This document shows, piece after piece, positions 1-8,696 of a DNA stretch of 35,847 nucleotides. The notes under the pieces were generated by a model. That model ran no database searches and was not told where the DNA came from. It was given only the letters and a program-made list of their open reading frames with translations. Numbering within the stretch: the stretch's first letter is position 1; every line of letters begins with the position of its first letter. Position numbers and translations under genes: made by a program. Source of the DNA: a virus; the IMG/VR virus record IMGVR_UViG_3300037584_001641, positions 1 through 35,847 of that record; one strand, given 5' to 3'.

Positions 1-269
1 AACAATACAGTTCAAACATACAAATGTTATCACAACAAAAAGGATCACTTTTAAGAGATAAAGTGAGACTTGAGTCTGTTACAGGGAAGAATGCTTTCTT
101 CGACCAAATTGGTTCTGTAACTGCAACTGTAAGATCGACTAGACACTCGAACACTCCTCAAGCAGATACTCCTCACTCAAGAAGAAGAGTTAGCTTGGTT
201 GATTACGAGTTCGCAGATCTTGTAGATGATCTAGACAAAGTAAGAATGTTAGTAGATCCAACTTCTAGC
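1..269 (+). repeat. Contig-end repeat, left copy (matches 35579-35847)
   Basis: Bases 1-127 are identical to 35579-35705. Bases 128-269 align without gaps to 35706-35847 but differ at 15 positions (first 128, last 260). All 15 changes fall in 13 codons and none alters the protein. An exact 127-base overlap that starts at the first base is the mark of a de Bruijn contig end with k = 127, here at a point where two strain variants split. Confidence 0.9.
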
Positions 270-833
270 TATGCACAAGCTGCTGCTTATGCAATGGGTA
301 GAGCAATGGATGATGCTATCATCGCTGCTGCAACTGGTTCAGCTGATACTGGTGTAGCTGGAGGTACTGCAGTAGCTTTACCTTCTGGTCAAAAAATTGC
401 TGAGTCTGGAACTGCTGGTTTAACTATCGCTAAGTTAAGACAAGCAAAAGAGATCATTGACTTAAACAGTGTTGATCCTTCGCTAAAAAGATACATCGTA
501 GTATCTCCAAAACAGATCACAGATCTATTAGGAACTACTGAAGTAACTAGCAGCGATTTTAACACAGTAAAAGCATTAGCATCTGGTGATGTTAATACTT
601 TCTTAGGTTTTGATTTCTGTGTAACTAACAGATTAACAATCGCTTCAAGCAAAAGAAAATGTTTTGCTTTCGTGCAAGATGGTCTTGCATTAGCTGTAGG
701 TAAAGACTCTACTGCTAGAATCGATGAAAGATCTGACAAGGGTTATGCAACTCAAGTTTACTATTCTGCTGCATTCGGTGCAACTAGAATGGAAGAAGCT
801 AAAGTTGTGGAAATACTTGCTCACGAAGCATAG
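1..833 (+). CDS. Major capsid protein, 5'-truncated at the contig start
   Basis: This is the main head shell protein of the podovirus. The open frame enters from base 1 (codons begin at base 3), so the methionine at base 24 is internal. The true start is on the other contig end at 35548, after a clear AAGGAG. Joining the two ends gives about 287 residues, a short but plausible HK97-fold capsid protein. Position supports the call: scaffold and portal lie upstream, tubular protein A downstream. The product is rich in Ala, Thr and Ser and has no signal peptide or membrane segment. Codon choice in this N-terminal part differs from the copy at the other end only synonymously. The call rests mainly on gene order and on the scaffold-capsid-tubular A succession typical of T7-like phages. 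Confidence 0.85.
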   Translation, partial: QYSSNIQMLSQQKGSLLRDKVRLESVTGKNAFFDQIGSVTATVRSTRHSNTPQADTPHSRRRVSLVDYEFADLVDDLDKVRMLVDPTSSYAQAAAYAMGRAMDDAIIAAATGSADTGVAGGTAVALPSGQKIAESGTAGLTIAKLRQAKEIIDLNSVDPSLKRYIVVSPKQITDLLGTTEVTSSDFNTVKALASGDVNTFLGFDFCVTNRLTIASSKRKCFAFVQDGLALAVGKDSTARIDERSDKGYATQVYYSAAFGATRMEEAKVVEILAHEA

Positions 834-846
834 TAAATAAAATTTT

Positions 847-876
847 AGGGGGTGAAAGCGAGAGTGGAAACCCCCT
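847..876 (+). promoter_or_regulatory. GC-rich hairpin just after the capsid gene
   Basis: AGGGGGT (847-853) pairs perfectly with ACCCCCT (870-876) around a 16-base purine-rich loop, 13 bases after the capsid stop codon. No T-run follows, so it is not a classical intrinsic terminator. T7 also carries a leaky terminator right after its capsid gene. Here the structure could stabilise the capsid mRNA 3' end or reduce read-through into the tail genes. It stands out against very AT-rich flanks. Confidence 0.6.
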
Positions 877-883
877 GGAATGC

Positions 884-1084
884 ATGAAACAAATTAAAAA
901 TTTAAAAACTGTTTTACATCTAAGGAAAGGCAATCATATCTACAGATATGTATTGGTAGACAGATTTAAGTATGGTCCAAAATATCATTATGGATTTGAT
1001 ATTAAGGAAGAAAGATTAGAAGAAGAAATCCATGCCTTAGAAAAAGATAGACATATAAGGCGAAAGTATATTATAAGGAAGTAA
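884..1084 (+). CDS. Small basic protein of unknown function between capsid and tail genes
   Basis: This 66-residue product is rich in Lys, Arg, Tyr and His, with a C-terminal half of alternating Glu and Lys/Arg that should be helical (roughly residues 40-60). I do not recognise a family. It begins eight bases after the capsid hairpin and only a weak GGA sits upstream, so initiation may depend on that structure. It stops two bases before tubular protein A, whose ribosome site AAGGAAG lies in its last codons. Membership of the head-tail operon suggests a minor virion or assembly role, which is inference only. Confidence 0.6.
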   Translation: MKQIKNLKTVLHLRKGNHIYRYVLVDRFKYGPKYHYGFDIKEERLEEEIHALEKDRHIRRKYIIRK

Positions 1085-1085
1085 T

Positions 1086-1667
1086 ATGGCATCAGTAGTA
1101 GACATTTGTAATGGAGCATTAAATCAACTAGGTGCTTCCACAATATTATCACTTACAGAAGATTCAAAAAACGCAAGACTTTGTAACGCAAGATACACAC
1201 AAGTTAGAGATAGTTTGTTTAGATCTCATCCCTGGAATTGTTTAATAAAAAGAGTTGAACTTGCAAGAGACACTGACACTCCTTCTTGGGGTTTTAGTTA
1301 TCAATTTACTTTACCTGCAGATTGCTTGAGAGTTCTTACAATTTTAAATTATGATTATGATTATAAAGTTGAAGGAAGAAAAATTTTAGCTAATCATGAT
1401 ACAGTTAAAATACAATATGTTTCAAGAGTAACAGATGCTAATCAATATGATGAACTATTAAGAGAAACAATTTCTGCTTCATTAGCTGCAGACATTGCTT
1501 ATGCTGTAACTTCTTCTAATCCTACTGCTTCTAATATGTATAATTTATTTCAAGATAAATTAAAAGAAGCTAGATTTGTAGACGCAACAGAAGGTCAAAA
1601 TAATAACCCAGACAATGGTCAATCAGATATTATTGGTGCATCATCTTTTATAAACGCAAGGTACTAA
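1086..1667 (+). CDS. Tail tubular protein A (T7 gp11-like adaptor)
   Basis: At 193 residues this matches the usual size of the T7 gp11 family, which forms the ring between the connector (portal) and the tail nozzle. The N-terminus has the family's look: an opening DICNGALNQLG followed by a helical stretch with ARYTQVRDSLFRSHPWNC (about residues 35-52), where an R-x-HPW-type motif is typical. Then come a beta-rich centre and a C-terminal helix containing LxADIAYAVT. The gene follows the small basic ORF by one base and is directly followed by tubular protein B, the same pair and order as in T7. Start ATG at 1086 is served by AAGGAAG. Confidence 0.9.
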   Translation: MASVVDICNGALNQLGASTILSLTEDSKNARLCNARYTQVRDSLFRSHPWNCLIKRVELARDTDTPSWGFSYQFTLPADCLRVLTILNYDYDYKVEGRKILANHDTVKIQYVSRVTDANQYDELLRETISASLAADIAYAVTSSNPTASNMYNLFQDKLKEARFVDATEGQNNNPDNGQSDIIGASSFINARY

Positions 1668-1670
1668 CCT

Positions 1671-3698
1671 ATGGCAAGAGTTGCTGTTCAAATAACGAAC
1701 TTTACAGGTGGTGAATTATCTCCAAGGTTAGATGGTAGAAACGATTTACAAAAATATCCTACAGGATGTAAGACTTTAGAAAACATGATTGTGTATCCTC
1801 ATGGAAGCGCAGCAAGAAGATCTGGTACACAATTTGTTGCAGAGGTAAAAGACTCTACAAAAGAAACAAGATTAATTCCTTTTGAGTTTAGTACAACGCA
1901 AACTTATATGTTAGAGTTTGGCAATCAATACATAAGATTTTATAAAGACAATGGTCAAATATTATCTAGTGGTTCTGCATATGAAATTAGTTCACCTTAT
2001 TTAGAAGCAGAATTATTTGATATTAAATTTGCACAATCTGCTGACGTTATGTATCTTTGCCATCCTAATCATCCTGCAAAAAAATTAGCAAGAACAGGTC
2101 ATACATCTTGGACATTAACAAGTGTTAATTTTACTGATGGTCCATATTTAGATAACAATATTACATCAACAACAATATCAACTTCTGCACACACAGTAGG
2201 AACTGGCAGAACTTTAACTGCTTCATCTACTACAGGAATAAATGACGACACAGGTTTTCAAACAACAGATGTTGGAAGATTAATAAGATTTAGAGATGGA
2301 TATGGAAAGATAACTGCTCGTAGTTCTACAACAGTTGTTACTATAGAAATAATACAAGACATGGGTTCTTCTAGTTCTTCAACAGATTGGTCGCTTGGAT
2401 CATTTTCAGATACCACAGGTCATCCTTCTTGCGTAACCTTCTTTGAACAAAGATTAGTTTTTGCTGCAACATTATCTCAACCACAAACAATATTTTTTTC
2501 TAAATCTGGTGACTATGAAAACATGGATGAAAACAGAGGTAACACAATAGCTGATGATGATGCTATCATTTATACAATTGCTTCTAACCAGGTAAACGCA
2601 ATTAGATTTATGACAGCTACAAGAACTTTAATTATTGGTACTGCAGGTGGTGAGTTTGCAGTTAGTGGGGGATCAGTTGATACTGCTATAACTCCAACAA
2701 ACATTTTAATTAAAAAACAATCTAATAATGGTGCTGCAAACGTAGATGCATTAGCAGTAGGTAACGCAACTTTATTTTTACAAAGAGCAAGAAGAAAACT
2801 AAGAGAACTAGCTTATAACTTTGATGTTGATGGTTATGTTGCTCCAGACTTAACTATTCTTGCCGAACATATTTCAGAAGGTGGATTTAAACAATTGTCA
2901 TATCAACAAGAACCAAATCAAATTATTTGGTGTGCAAGAAACGATGGTCAATTAGTTGGATTAACTTATCAAAGAGAACAACAAGTTGTTGCTTGGCACA
3001 GACATATTTTTGGTGGTGTATTTGGAAGTGGTAATGCAGTTTGTGAAAGTGTTGCTACAATTCCAACAGATGATTCAGAATACCAAACTTATGTAATTGT
3101 AAAAAGAACAATTAATGGTGCAACAAAAAGATATGTAGAATTTATACATCAATATAAATTTGATGAAACAGATGATACTTCATTTAATTTTTTAGACTCA
3201 CAGTTAGAATACAGTGGATCTGCTGTTACAACTATTTCTGGTTTATCTCATCTTGAAGGTCAAACAGTTTCTGTGTTAGCAGATGGATCAACTCATCCAG
3301 ATAAAGTTGTAAGTTCTGGAGAAATAACTTTAACTAGATCTGCTACTAAAGTTAAAGTTGGTTTACCATACACATCATTATTACAAACTATGAGAATAGA
3401 TGCTGGCGCACAAAATGGTACATCACAATCTAAAACAAAAAGAATTTACGAAATCACTGCTAGACTTTATGAAAGTATTGGTATCGAAGTTGGTCCAGAT
3501 CTAAATAATATGGAAAGAATACCATTTAGATCTTCAGCTGATGATATGGATAGTGGTATTGCAGTATTTACAGGAGATAAAGATATAGAATTTAGAGGAA
3601 ACTATGAAACAGATGGTTTTATATTTGTAAGACAAACTCAACCTTTACCTTTAACAATATTGTCATTGTATCCAAAACTTCAAACAAACGATGGATAA
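1671..3698 (+). CDS. Tail tubular protein B (T7 gp12-like nozzle)
   Basis: This 675-residue beta-rich protein opens with the family-typical region NFTGGELSPRLDGRNDLQKY and a nearby CKTLENMIVYPHGSAARRSG stretch (about residues 9-55). Later segments such as YMLEFGNQYIRFYKD and PSCVTFFEQRLVFAAT are also usual in nozzle proteins of T7-like phages. The product builds the lower tail tube that opens on infection. Length is slightly below that of T7 gp12 (about 790). It sits three bases after tubular A and overlaps the next gene by eight bases, which implies translational coupling. Confidence 0.9.
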   Translation: MARVAVQITNFTGGELSPRLDGRNDLQKYPTGCKTLENMIVYPHGSAARRSGTQFVAEVKDSTKETRLIPFEFSTTQTYMLEFGNQYIRFYKDNGQILSSGSAYEISSPYLEAELFDIKFAQSADVMYLCHPNHPAKKLARTGHTSWTLTSVNFTDGPYLDNNITSTTISTSAHTVGTGRTLTASSTTGINDDTGFQTTDVGRLIRFRDGYGKITARSSTTVVTIEIIQDMGSSSSSTDWSLGSFSDTTGHPSCVTFFEQRLVFAATLSQPQTIFFSKSGDYENMDENRGNTIADDDAIIYTIASNQVNAIRFMTATRTLIIGTAGGEFAVSGGSVDTAITPTNILIKKQSNNGAANVDALAVGNATLFLQRARRKLRELAYNFDVDGYVAPDLTILAEHISEGGFKQLSYQQEPNQIIWCARNDGQLVGLTYQREQQVVAWHRHIFGGVFGSGNAVCESVATIPTDDSEYQTYVIVKRTINGATKRYVEFIHQYKFDETDDTSFNFLDSQLEYSGSAVTTISGLSHLEGQTVSVLADGSTHPDKVVSSGEITLTRSATKVKVGLPYTSLLQTMRIDAGAQNGTSQSKTKRIYEITARLYESIGIEVGPDLNNMERIPFRSSADDMDSGIAVFTGDKDIEFRGNYETDGFIFVRQTQPLPLTILSLYPKLQTNDG

Positions 3699-4143
3699 AA
3701 TAATTAATATTGTAAAATATAAAGGTGAGCATGGTCAGTACATTATGAAACAACAAATGAACCATAGTTTAATGGATGAAGATATGAAGTTTAGAGCAAA
3801 CGCAAAATTATTAGAACAAGAAAATTTAGCATTTACAGGTATGATTGATGGTAAACCTATCTTTGCTGCAGGCATGAAAATTATTTGGGATGGTGTTGCA
3901 GAGGGTTGGGTGCTAGCAACTAAAGATGCTTTGGACCATCCTATAGCAGTTGCGAAAGCAATAAAAAAAGATTTTGCACGAATTGCTAAAGAAAATAATA
4001 TCAATAGAGTTCAAAGTGCTGTAAGAGCAAACTATACAACAGGTTTAAAATTTGCTAAATGGTTAGGATTAGAGGAAGAAGGTTTAATGAAAAAATTTGG
4101 TTTTGATGGTTCAGATCAATATATGTATGCGAGGTTATTCTAA
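3691..4143 (+). CDS. GNAT-like virion protein (T7 gp13/DUF2833-like)
   Basis: At 150 residues, the pattern resembles proteins found between nozzle and core genes of T7-like phages that have an acetyltransferase (GNAT) fold. It has a strand pair around FTGMIDGKPIFAAGMKIIWDG (about 49-70), a VLATKDAL segment, a helix, then VQSAVRANYTTGLKFAKWLGLEEEGLMKKFG (about 105-137), where the last part mirrors the GNAT helix-strand end. Such proteins are structural or assembly factors in phages, and acetyl transfer is not shown. It overlaps the nozzle gene by eight bases, and its stop shares a base with the next start (TAATG). Confidence 0.75.
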   Translation: MDKIINIVKYKGEHGQYIMKQQMNHSLMDEDMKFRANAKLLEQENLAFTGMIDGKPIFAAGMKIIWDGVAEGWVLATKDALDHPIAVAKAIKKDFARIAKENNINRVQSAVRANYTTGLKFAKWLGLEEEGLMKKFGFDGSDQYMYARLF

Positions 4144-4637
4144 TGGGTTGGCAAGCAGCAGTAGTAGGCGCAATAGGTGCAGCAACATATAAACAACAAG
4201 GTAAAATTGGAAAATTTAATGAAGCCGTAGGAAATCGTAATGCAAACGTTCTTGAAGCAGAAGCAGCTCAAATAGAAAAAAAAACAGAATTTGATATTGC
4301 TAGATTTAATGAGTCTTATCAAAAATTAGTAGGTCAAGCAGAAGTAGCTTTTGCTAAATCTGGTGTAGTTCAAGGAACAGGCACAGCATATAGGATAGCT
4401 GCAGCAAATGCTAGAGAGAAGGCTCTGCAAGAAAACATTATTAGATATAATGCACAAGTTGCAAAATCTAAAAAACTTGAACAAGCAAACTTTGCAAGAA
4501 TAAATGCTAGTATGGCTTACGAGTCTGCAAAACTTGCAAGACTACAAACAGTTGCATCTTATGGAACAAGTTTACTTAATATGAGTAATTTTGGAACTAG
4601 ACCAGTAGATCAAACAATTCAAGTAGGAGATATGTAA
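4143..4637 (+). CDS. Internal virion protein (T7 gp14-like)
   Basis: At 164 residues this has an Ala/Gly-rich, weakly hydrophobic N-terminus (about residues 4-16) and then a long charged helix from about 30 to 145 in which Ala and Gln recur. That is the composition and size of gp14-type core proteins, which insert into the host envelope during ejection. The gene is coupled by TAATG to the GNAT-like gene before it and to the large core protein after it. Identification rests on size, composition and position between gp13- and gp15-like genes. Confidence 0.75.
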   Translation: MGWQAAVVGAIGAATYKQQGKIGKFNEAVGNRNANVLEAEAAQIEKKTEFDIARFNESYQKLVGQAEVAFAKSGVVQGTGTAYRIAAANAREKALQENIIRYNAQVAKSKKLEQANFARINASMAYESAKLARLQTVASYGTSLLNMSNFGTRPVDQTIQVGDM

Positions 4638-7417
4638 TGCCAAAAATACCTACATTTACAACTCAAGCAACAATAACAGATGATGTTGGATCAGTTCAAT
4701 CTAATATTCAAATGGGTTTAAACCAAACTATTGGTGCTGCTCTAGCACCTGTAACAAAAGAAATTGTTGCACACAAAGTTAAGCAAAAAGATTTTGAAAA
4801 TAAAACTGAAGCATTAAAATTAGAAAATGATTTTATTAGAGAAATGCAAGAAGTTTATACTGAAGCTGGTAATTTGCAAAACGAAGATCAAGCACAAAAC
4901 TTAGTTAAAACTAGATCAAATCTTTTAATAAAAAAATATTCTGGTCTTGCAAGTAATAGAGGAACACAAGATTTATTTAATCAGTATGCATTAAGTGAAG
5001 TTCAAAAAGGAATTTTTAGAACAAGTACAGCAGTTCAAAAAAATACTTTAATTGCACTAGATACTTTAGTTAGTGAAAAAAAATCAAGGTTAATGATTAC
5101 TGCTTTAGATATAAAAGATGGATTTGATTATGAAGTTTTAGAACAAGATTTAGAAAATTTATACACAACTCATTATAAAGGTAAGGTATCTGACGCAATT
5201 CTTAGTAAATTAATTTCTGGAATTCCAAATGAAATTAAAACACTAGAAGCAGACAAAATGATTTCTGAAAATCCAAGAGAAGCAATACAAATGTTAATGA
5301 ATGAAAAAGATTTTGTAGGATTAACATTTGAGTCTAGAAAATCTTTAATAGAAAAAGCTAAAGCAACTCTAGCACCTATGATTAAACTACAGTACAAAGA
5401 TCATCTTGCAATGATTGCTAAAGGTAAAGAAAGTTCTTTTGACATGAATATGGCTTCATTGGTGTTACCTACAAAAACAGTTAATGCAATGATTGCAGAA
5501 GAAACATTAAATAAAGATCGTGCAGTAAATAATAATGTTCTTTTAAATACTCCATTGTCTATGACAGATGATGTTGCAGATGATTTTATAAAAGAAGGTT
5601 ATGAGTTACATGGAGAAGTAAAAGGTCAAGCAAATGAACTTTATATTAAAGAGTTAGTTTCAAATAAAAAGAAAGCACTTAACAGTGATCCTGTTGGTTT
5701 TATAAAAACATTTGATCAAGAAGTAGAACTTGCTTATCAAGAATTAGAAGCAGAAACAGATCCTAATCTTATCAAAAGTAAAAAAACTGCATTAATAGAA
5801 ATGGTTAAAGAAAAACAAAGAGCATTAGAAATACCAGAAAGTGCTATTAGAGTTGCAACCAATGAAGAAATTAACAAAATAAAAACAACACTTACAGACC
5901 CAGAAACTTCAGCTGAAGATAAAATAAACTTTATGATGTTTACACAAGAAATGTATGGCAATGACAATATGGGTAAAGTTTTAAATCAATTGACAGATGT
6001 TAAACTTCCACATGATTACATAGTTGCATTTAGCACAAACAGTGTAGAGTTAAAAAAAGATATTGTTTCTTCAAGCACACAAGATTTAGAAGCATTAGAA
6101 AAATTAGTAAAAGGAAGAATACCAGAAGGTGAAAAATTTAATTCTATAAAACAAAAAGTTGTAAAAGAAATGGAAGATTTTGAAAATGTTCTTGAAGTTC
6201 AAATAGAAGGATCAATAGATAAAACTGAACTTATTCAAAACATGGAAGATACTATTTACAAAGCAGCATTATATAAAATTAAATACAAACAAATGAGTAT
6301 AGGCGATGCAGTTAAATCTGCTTCACAGGAATTTTTAAGAGACTACAGAATACCTGCTTCTCAAACTTACATGATACCTGTAGATGTAAATGGTAAAAGA
6401 ACTAATACAATTTTATTAGAACAAAAAGCAGAAGCTATTCTTTTAGATATAGAATCTAATGGAGAATTTCTAGATGAGTTTCATGGAGAAGATGGTTATA
6501 TGCATTATGCAAAATTTGCAGGAGCAGAAAATTTAACTGAAGAACAAGTTAAAGATAGAATGACAGCTAACATTAAAAAACATTCTAAATGGTTAATGAA
6601 TGCAGATATGACAGGTGTTATTTTATATACAGATTATAATAATACAACAGCTCCAGTTGTTAATGCAAATGGTGATAAGATAGAATTTTTCTTTGTAGAT
6701 ACTGAAAACAACAAAGGTATCATGAGTACAGAATTAAAATTCCCAGTAACAGGTAAAGATATAACTTTAGTAGATGAAAGCGATGGTTTAGATTATTTAG
6801 ATTTTGAATTACCTTCAGACGAAAATCAAAACATAGGTGGAGAAAGCATTACATTAGGAAGTGCAATTGATACTGTTGGAAGTTTATTTGTATCAGAAGC
6901 AAAAGCATCTGAAGTTAATATTACTGTTGGAAAAAGAATTGTGTTAGGTGATAATATTACTAACGAAGAATCTCAAAGTAATTTACAAAAATTTATTAGT
7001 GCTGTTCATGATATAGAAAGTGGTAAAGGAAAAGATTTATATAATCAATCTTCTACTGCTGCAGGAGATTTTCAATTTAAAATGCTAACAGGTGATGGTA
7101 ATAAAGAAGGTTCTGCTTTTCAAACAGGATTACAAAGAGTTATAAATTTATATGAAGCTAAAAATCAGAGTGTTCCTAGTTGGGTTAAATCTGCTAAAGA
7201 ACATAATGATCCTAGAAAATTAACTTACGAACAACAAGAAGAATTATTTTTAATTAACTTACAACAACAAAAAGGAACTGATGCTTTAATAAAAGCAATG
7301 TTAGATGGTAATATGGAAAAAGCAATGGAATTGTATGCAAAATATCATCACACAAATGTTAAAGTTTTAAATGACAAAATTATAAAACAAAAATTTAAAA
7401 AAGCATACAAAGACTAA
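4637..7417 (+). CDS. Large internal virion protein with C-terminal lysin-like domain
   Basis: This is a 926-residue, mostly helical protein in the place of T7 gp15. Its first 700 residues are charged and low in Cys. From about residue 785 the sequence changes character: FISAVHDIESGKG is followed by a TAAGDFQFK stretch and an aromatic-rich helix bundle. This resembles the Glu-containing core of lysozyme or lytic transglycosylase domains, with Glu794 the candidate catalytic residue. In T7 the transglycosylase sits at the N-terminus of gp16, so a C-terminal placement on the gp15-like protein is a rearrangement. It probably opens the peptidoglycan during DNA ejection. The enzyme call is by motif shape only. 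Confidence 0.7.
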   Translation: MPKIPTFTTQATITDDVGSVQSNIQMGLNQTIGAALAPVTKEIVAHKVKQKDFENKTEALKLENDFIREMQEVYTEAGNLQNEDQAQNLVKTRSNLLIKKYSGLASNRGTQDLFNQYALSEVQKGIFRTSTAVQKNTLIALDTLVSEKKSRLMITALDIKDGFDYEVLEQDLENLYTTHYKGKVSDAILSKLISGIPNEIKTLEADKMISENPREAIQMLMNEKDFVGLTFESRKSLIEKAKATLAPMIKLQYKDHLAMIAKGKESSFDMNMASLVLPTKTVNAMIAEETLNKDRAVNNNVLLNTPLSMTDDVADDFIKEGYELHGEVKGQANELYIKELVSNKKKALNSDPVGFIKTFDQEVELAYQELEAETDPNLIKSKKTALIEMVKEKQRALEIPESAIRVATNEEINKIKTTLTDPETSAEDKINFMMFTQEMYGNDNMGKVLNQLTDVKLPHDYIVAFSTNSVELKKDIVSSSTQDLEALEKLVKGRIPEGEKFNSIKQKVVKEMEDFENVLEVQIEGSIDKTELIQNMEDTIYKAALYKIKYKQMSIGDAVKSASQEFLRDYRIPASQTYMIPVDVNGKRTNTILLEQKAEAILLDIESNGEFLDEFHGEDGYMHYAKFAGAENLTEEQVKDRMTANIKKHSKWLMNADMTGVILYTDYNNTTAPVVNANGDKIEFFFVDTENNKGIMSTELKFPVTGKDITLVDESDGLDYLDFELPSDENQNIGGESITLGSAIDTVGSLFVSEAKASEVNITVGKRIVLGDNITNEESQSNLQKFISAVHDIESGKGKDLYNQSSTAAGDFQFKMLTGDGNKEGSAFQTGLQRVINLYEAKNQSVPSWVKSAKEHNDPRKLTYEQQEELFLINLQQQKGTDALIKAMLDGNMEKAMELYAKYHHTNVKVLNDKIIKQKFKKAYKD

Positions 7418-7421
7418 TACT

Positions 7422-8696
7422 ATGATAAATTTTGGATTAGGTAGTTTTGAAACATCCGAACAAGAAATAGGTTCTTTATATAATCAAACTAGAGCTGGTT
7501 TTTGGGAAACTGCAGGTGCAACATTTATGAATGCCTGGAACTACAATCCAACATCTTCTATATTTAGATCTGTAGAACAAACTCAAGCATATCAATCAAG
7601 TAGCGAATATTTAGACAGAGACTTTTTAAATAAAGAGTATGGAGATCTTGGTTTAGTTTTTGAAAAAGATACTAGAGCAGGTTTAGTTGATTACCTGGTA
7701 GAAAGAAAAAAATTAGAAAATGAAAGATCAGAAGTTATTTCTAGAGGTCCAAAAAGTAAACTTGCTAGAAGTTTTTTCTTTTTAGAGTCTTTAGGTACAA
7801 GTTTTCTGGACCCAATAAATATTGCTGCATCATTTGTTCCAATTGTTCGTGAAACAAGATTTGCAAACATGGTAGCAAAATCTGGTAAGAATGTTGCTAG
7901 AATGAAAAAAGGTTTTGTAGAAGGTTTTGTTGGTAACACTGCAGTTGAACCTCTTGTTTATGGTGTAGCAAAATCAGAGCAAGCTAATTATGATGTTTAC
8001 GATTCTTTTGCGAACATAGCAGTAGGTGGATTTATAGGTTCGGCAGCTCATGTTGGGTTTGGAAGAATAGGTGATTTTATTGCAGAAAAAAGAGGTAAGC
8101 CAAATATTTATCAAAAACTTGCTGCGATCTCTCCAGAAAATCAACAAGCATTATTAAGGTATTCTGTTGGTAAAGTTTTGAAAGGAGAGAAGGTAGATAC
8201 TGGAAATGTTATAGTTGAAAAAACTAGAATAGGTGATGAAAGATTAAATAAATTAGAAGAACAAATTGTAGAGTACAAAGGTTTATATAAAAATGCTTTA
8301 GATAATAAAGACAGAAAATCTGCAAAAGTTTACTTGCAGAACTTGCGAAACCTACAAAAAACAGAAAGAGATTTAATTGAAGCTAAAAAAAAAGCAAACG
8401 ATGAAGCTAAACTAAAAGAACAAAAAGAAGGTATTAATGCTAACAATAAAAAACCATTAACACCTGTACAAATAAGTAAAAAAGAAAAAGTAACTTCTGA
8501 GATAGAAGCAGAAGCAGAAAATCTTAATGCATCAACTAAAGTTAGACAAAAACAATTAGATATTAAAGATGAAGATATTGCTCCAATATCTGAAAACAAA
8601 GCTGAAATAGAAAAAATAGATAACAATATAAAAAATAAAACTAAGATAAGAGAAGCTATAGAAGCAGGAACTTATTGTACTAAGAGGAATAGTTAA
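7422..8696 (+). CDS. Internal virion (ejection) protein, N-terminal part of a gp16-like pair
   Basis: This 424-residue product starts with aromatic-rich segments including QTRAGFWETAGATFMNAWN. The middle (about residues 110-230) has a PINIAASFVP stretch and glycine-rich helices such as NIAVGGFIGSAAHVGFG that could enter membranes. The last 150 residues are extremely Lys/Glu-rich and likely coiled coil. Together with the next gene (840 residues, stop and start fused as TAATG) it totals about 1,264 residues, close to T7 gp16 alone. I infer a gp16-type ejection protein made as two polypeptides. Confidence 0.65.
   Translation: MINFGLGSFETSEQEIGSLYNQTRAGFWETAGATFMNAWNYNPTSSIFRSVEQTQAYQSSSEYLDRDFLNKEYGDLGLVFEKDTRAGLVDYLVERKKLENERSEVISRGPKSKLARSFFFLESLGTSFLDPINIAASFVPIVRETRFANMVAKSGKNVARMKKGFVEGFVGNTAVEPLVYGVAKSEQANYDVYDSFANIAVGGFIGSAAHVGFGRIGDFIAEKRGKPNIYQKLAAISPENQQALLRYSVGKVLKGEKVDTGNVIVEKTRIGDERLNKLEEQIVEYKGLYKNALDNKDRKSAKVYLQNLRNLQKTERDLIEAKKKANDEAKLKEQKEGINANNKKPLTPVQISKKEKVTSEIEAEAENLNASTKVRQKQLDIKDEDIAPISENKAEIEKIDNNIKNKTKIREAIEAGTYCTKRNS

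Noticed and set aside
389-739. 116-codon - strand frame within the capsid gene
   Set aside because: It is the antisense shadow of a strongly constrained gene, without its own start signals.
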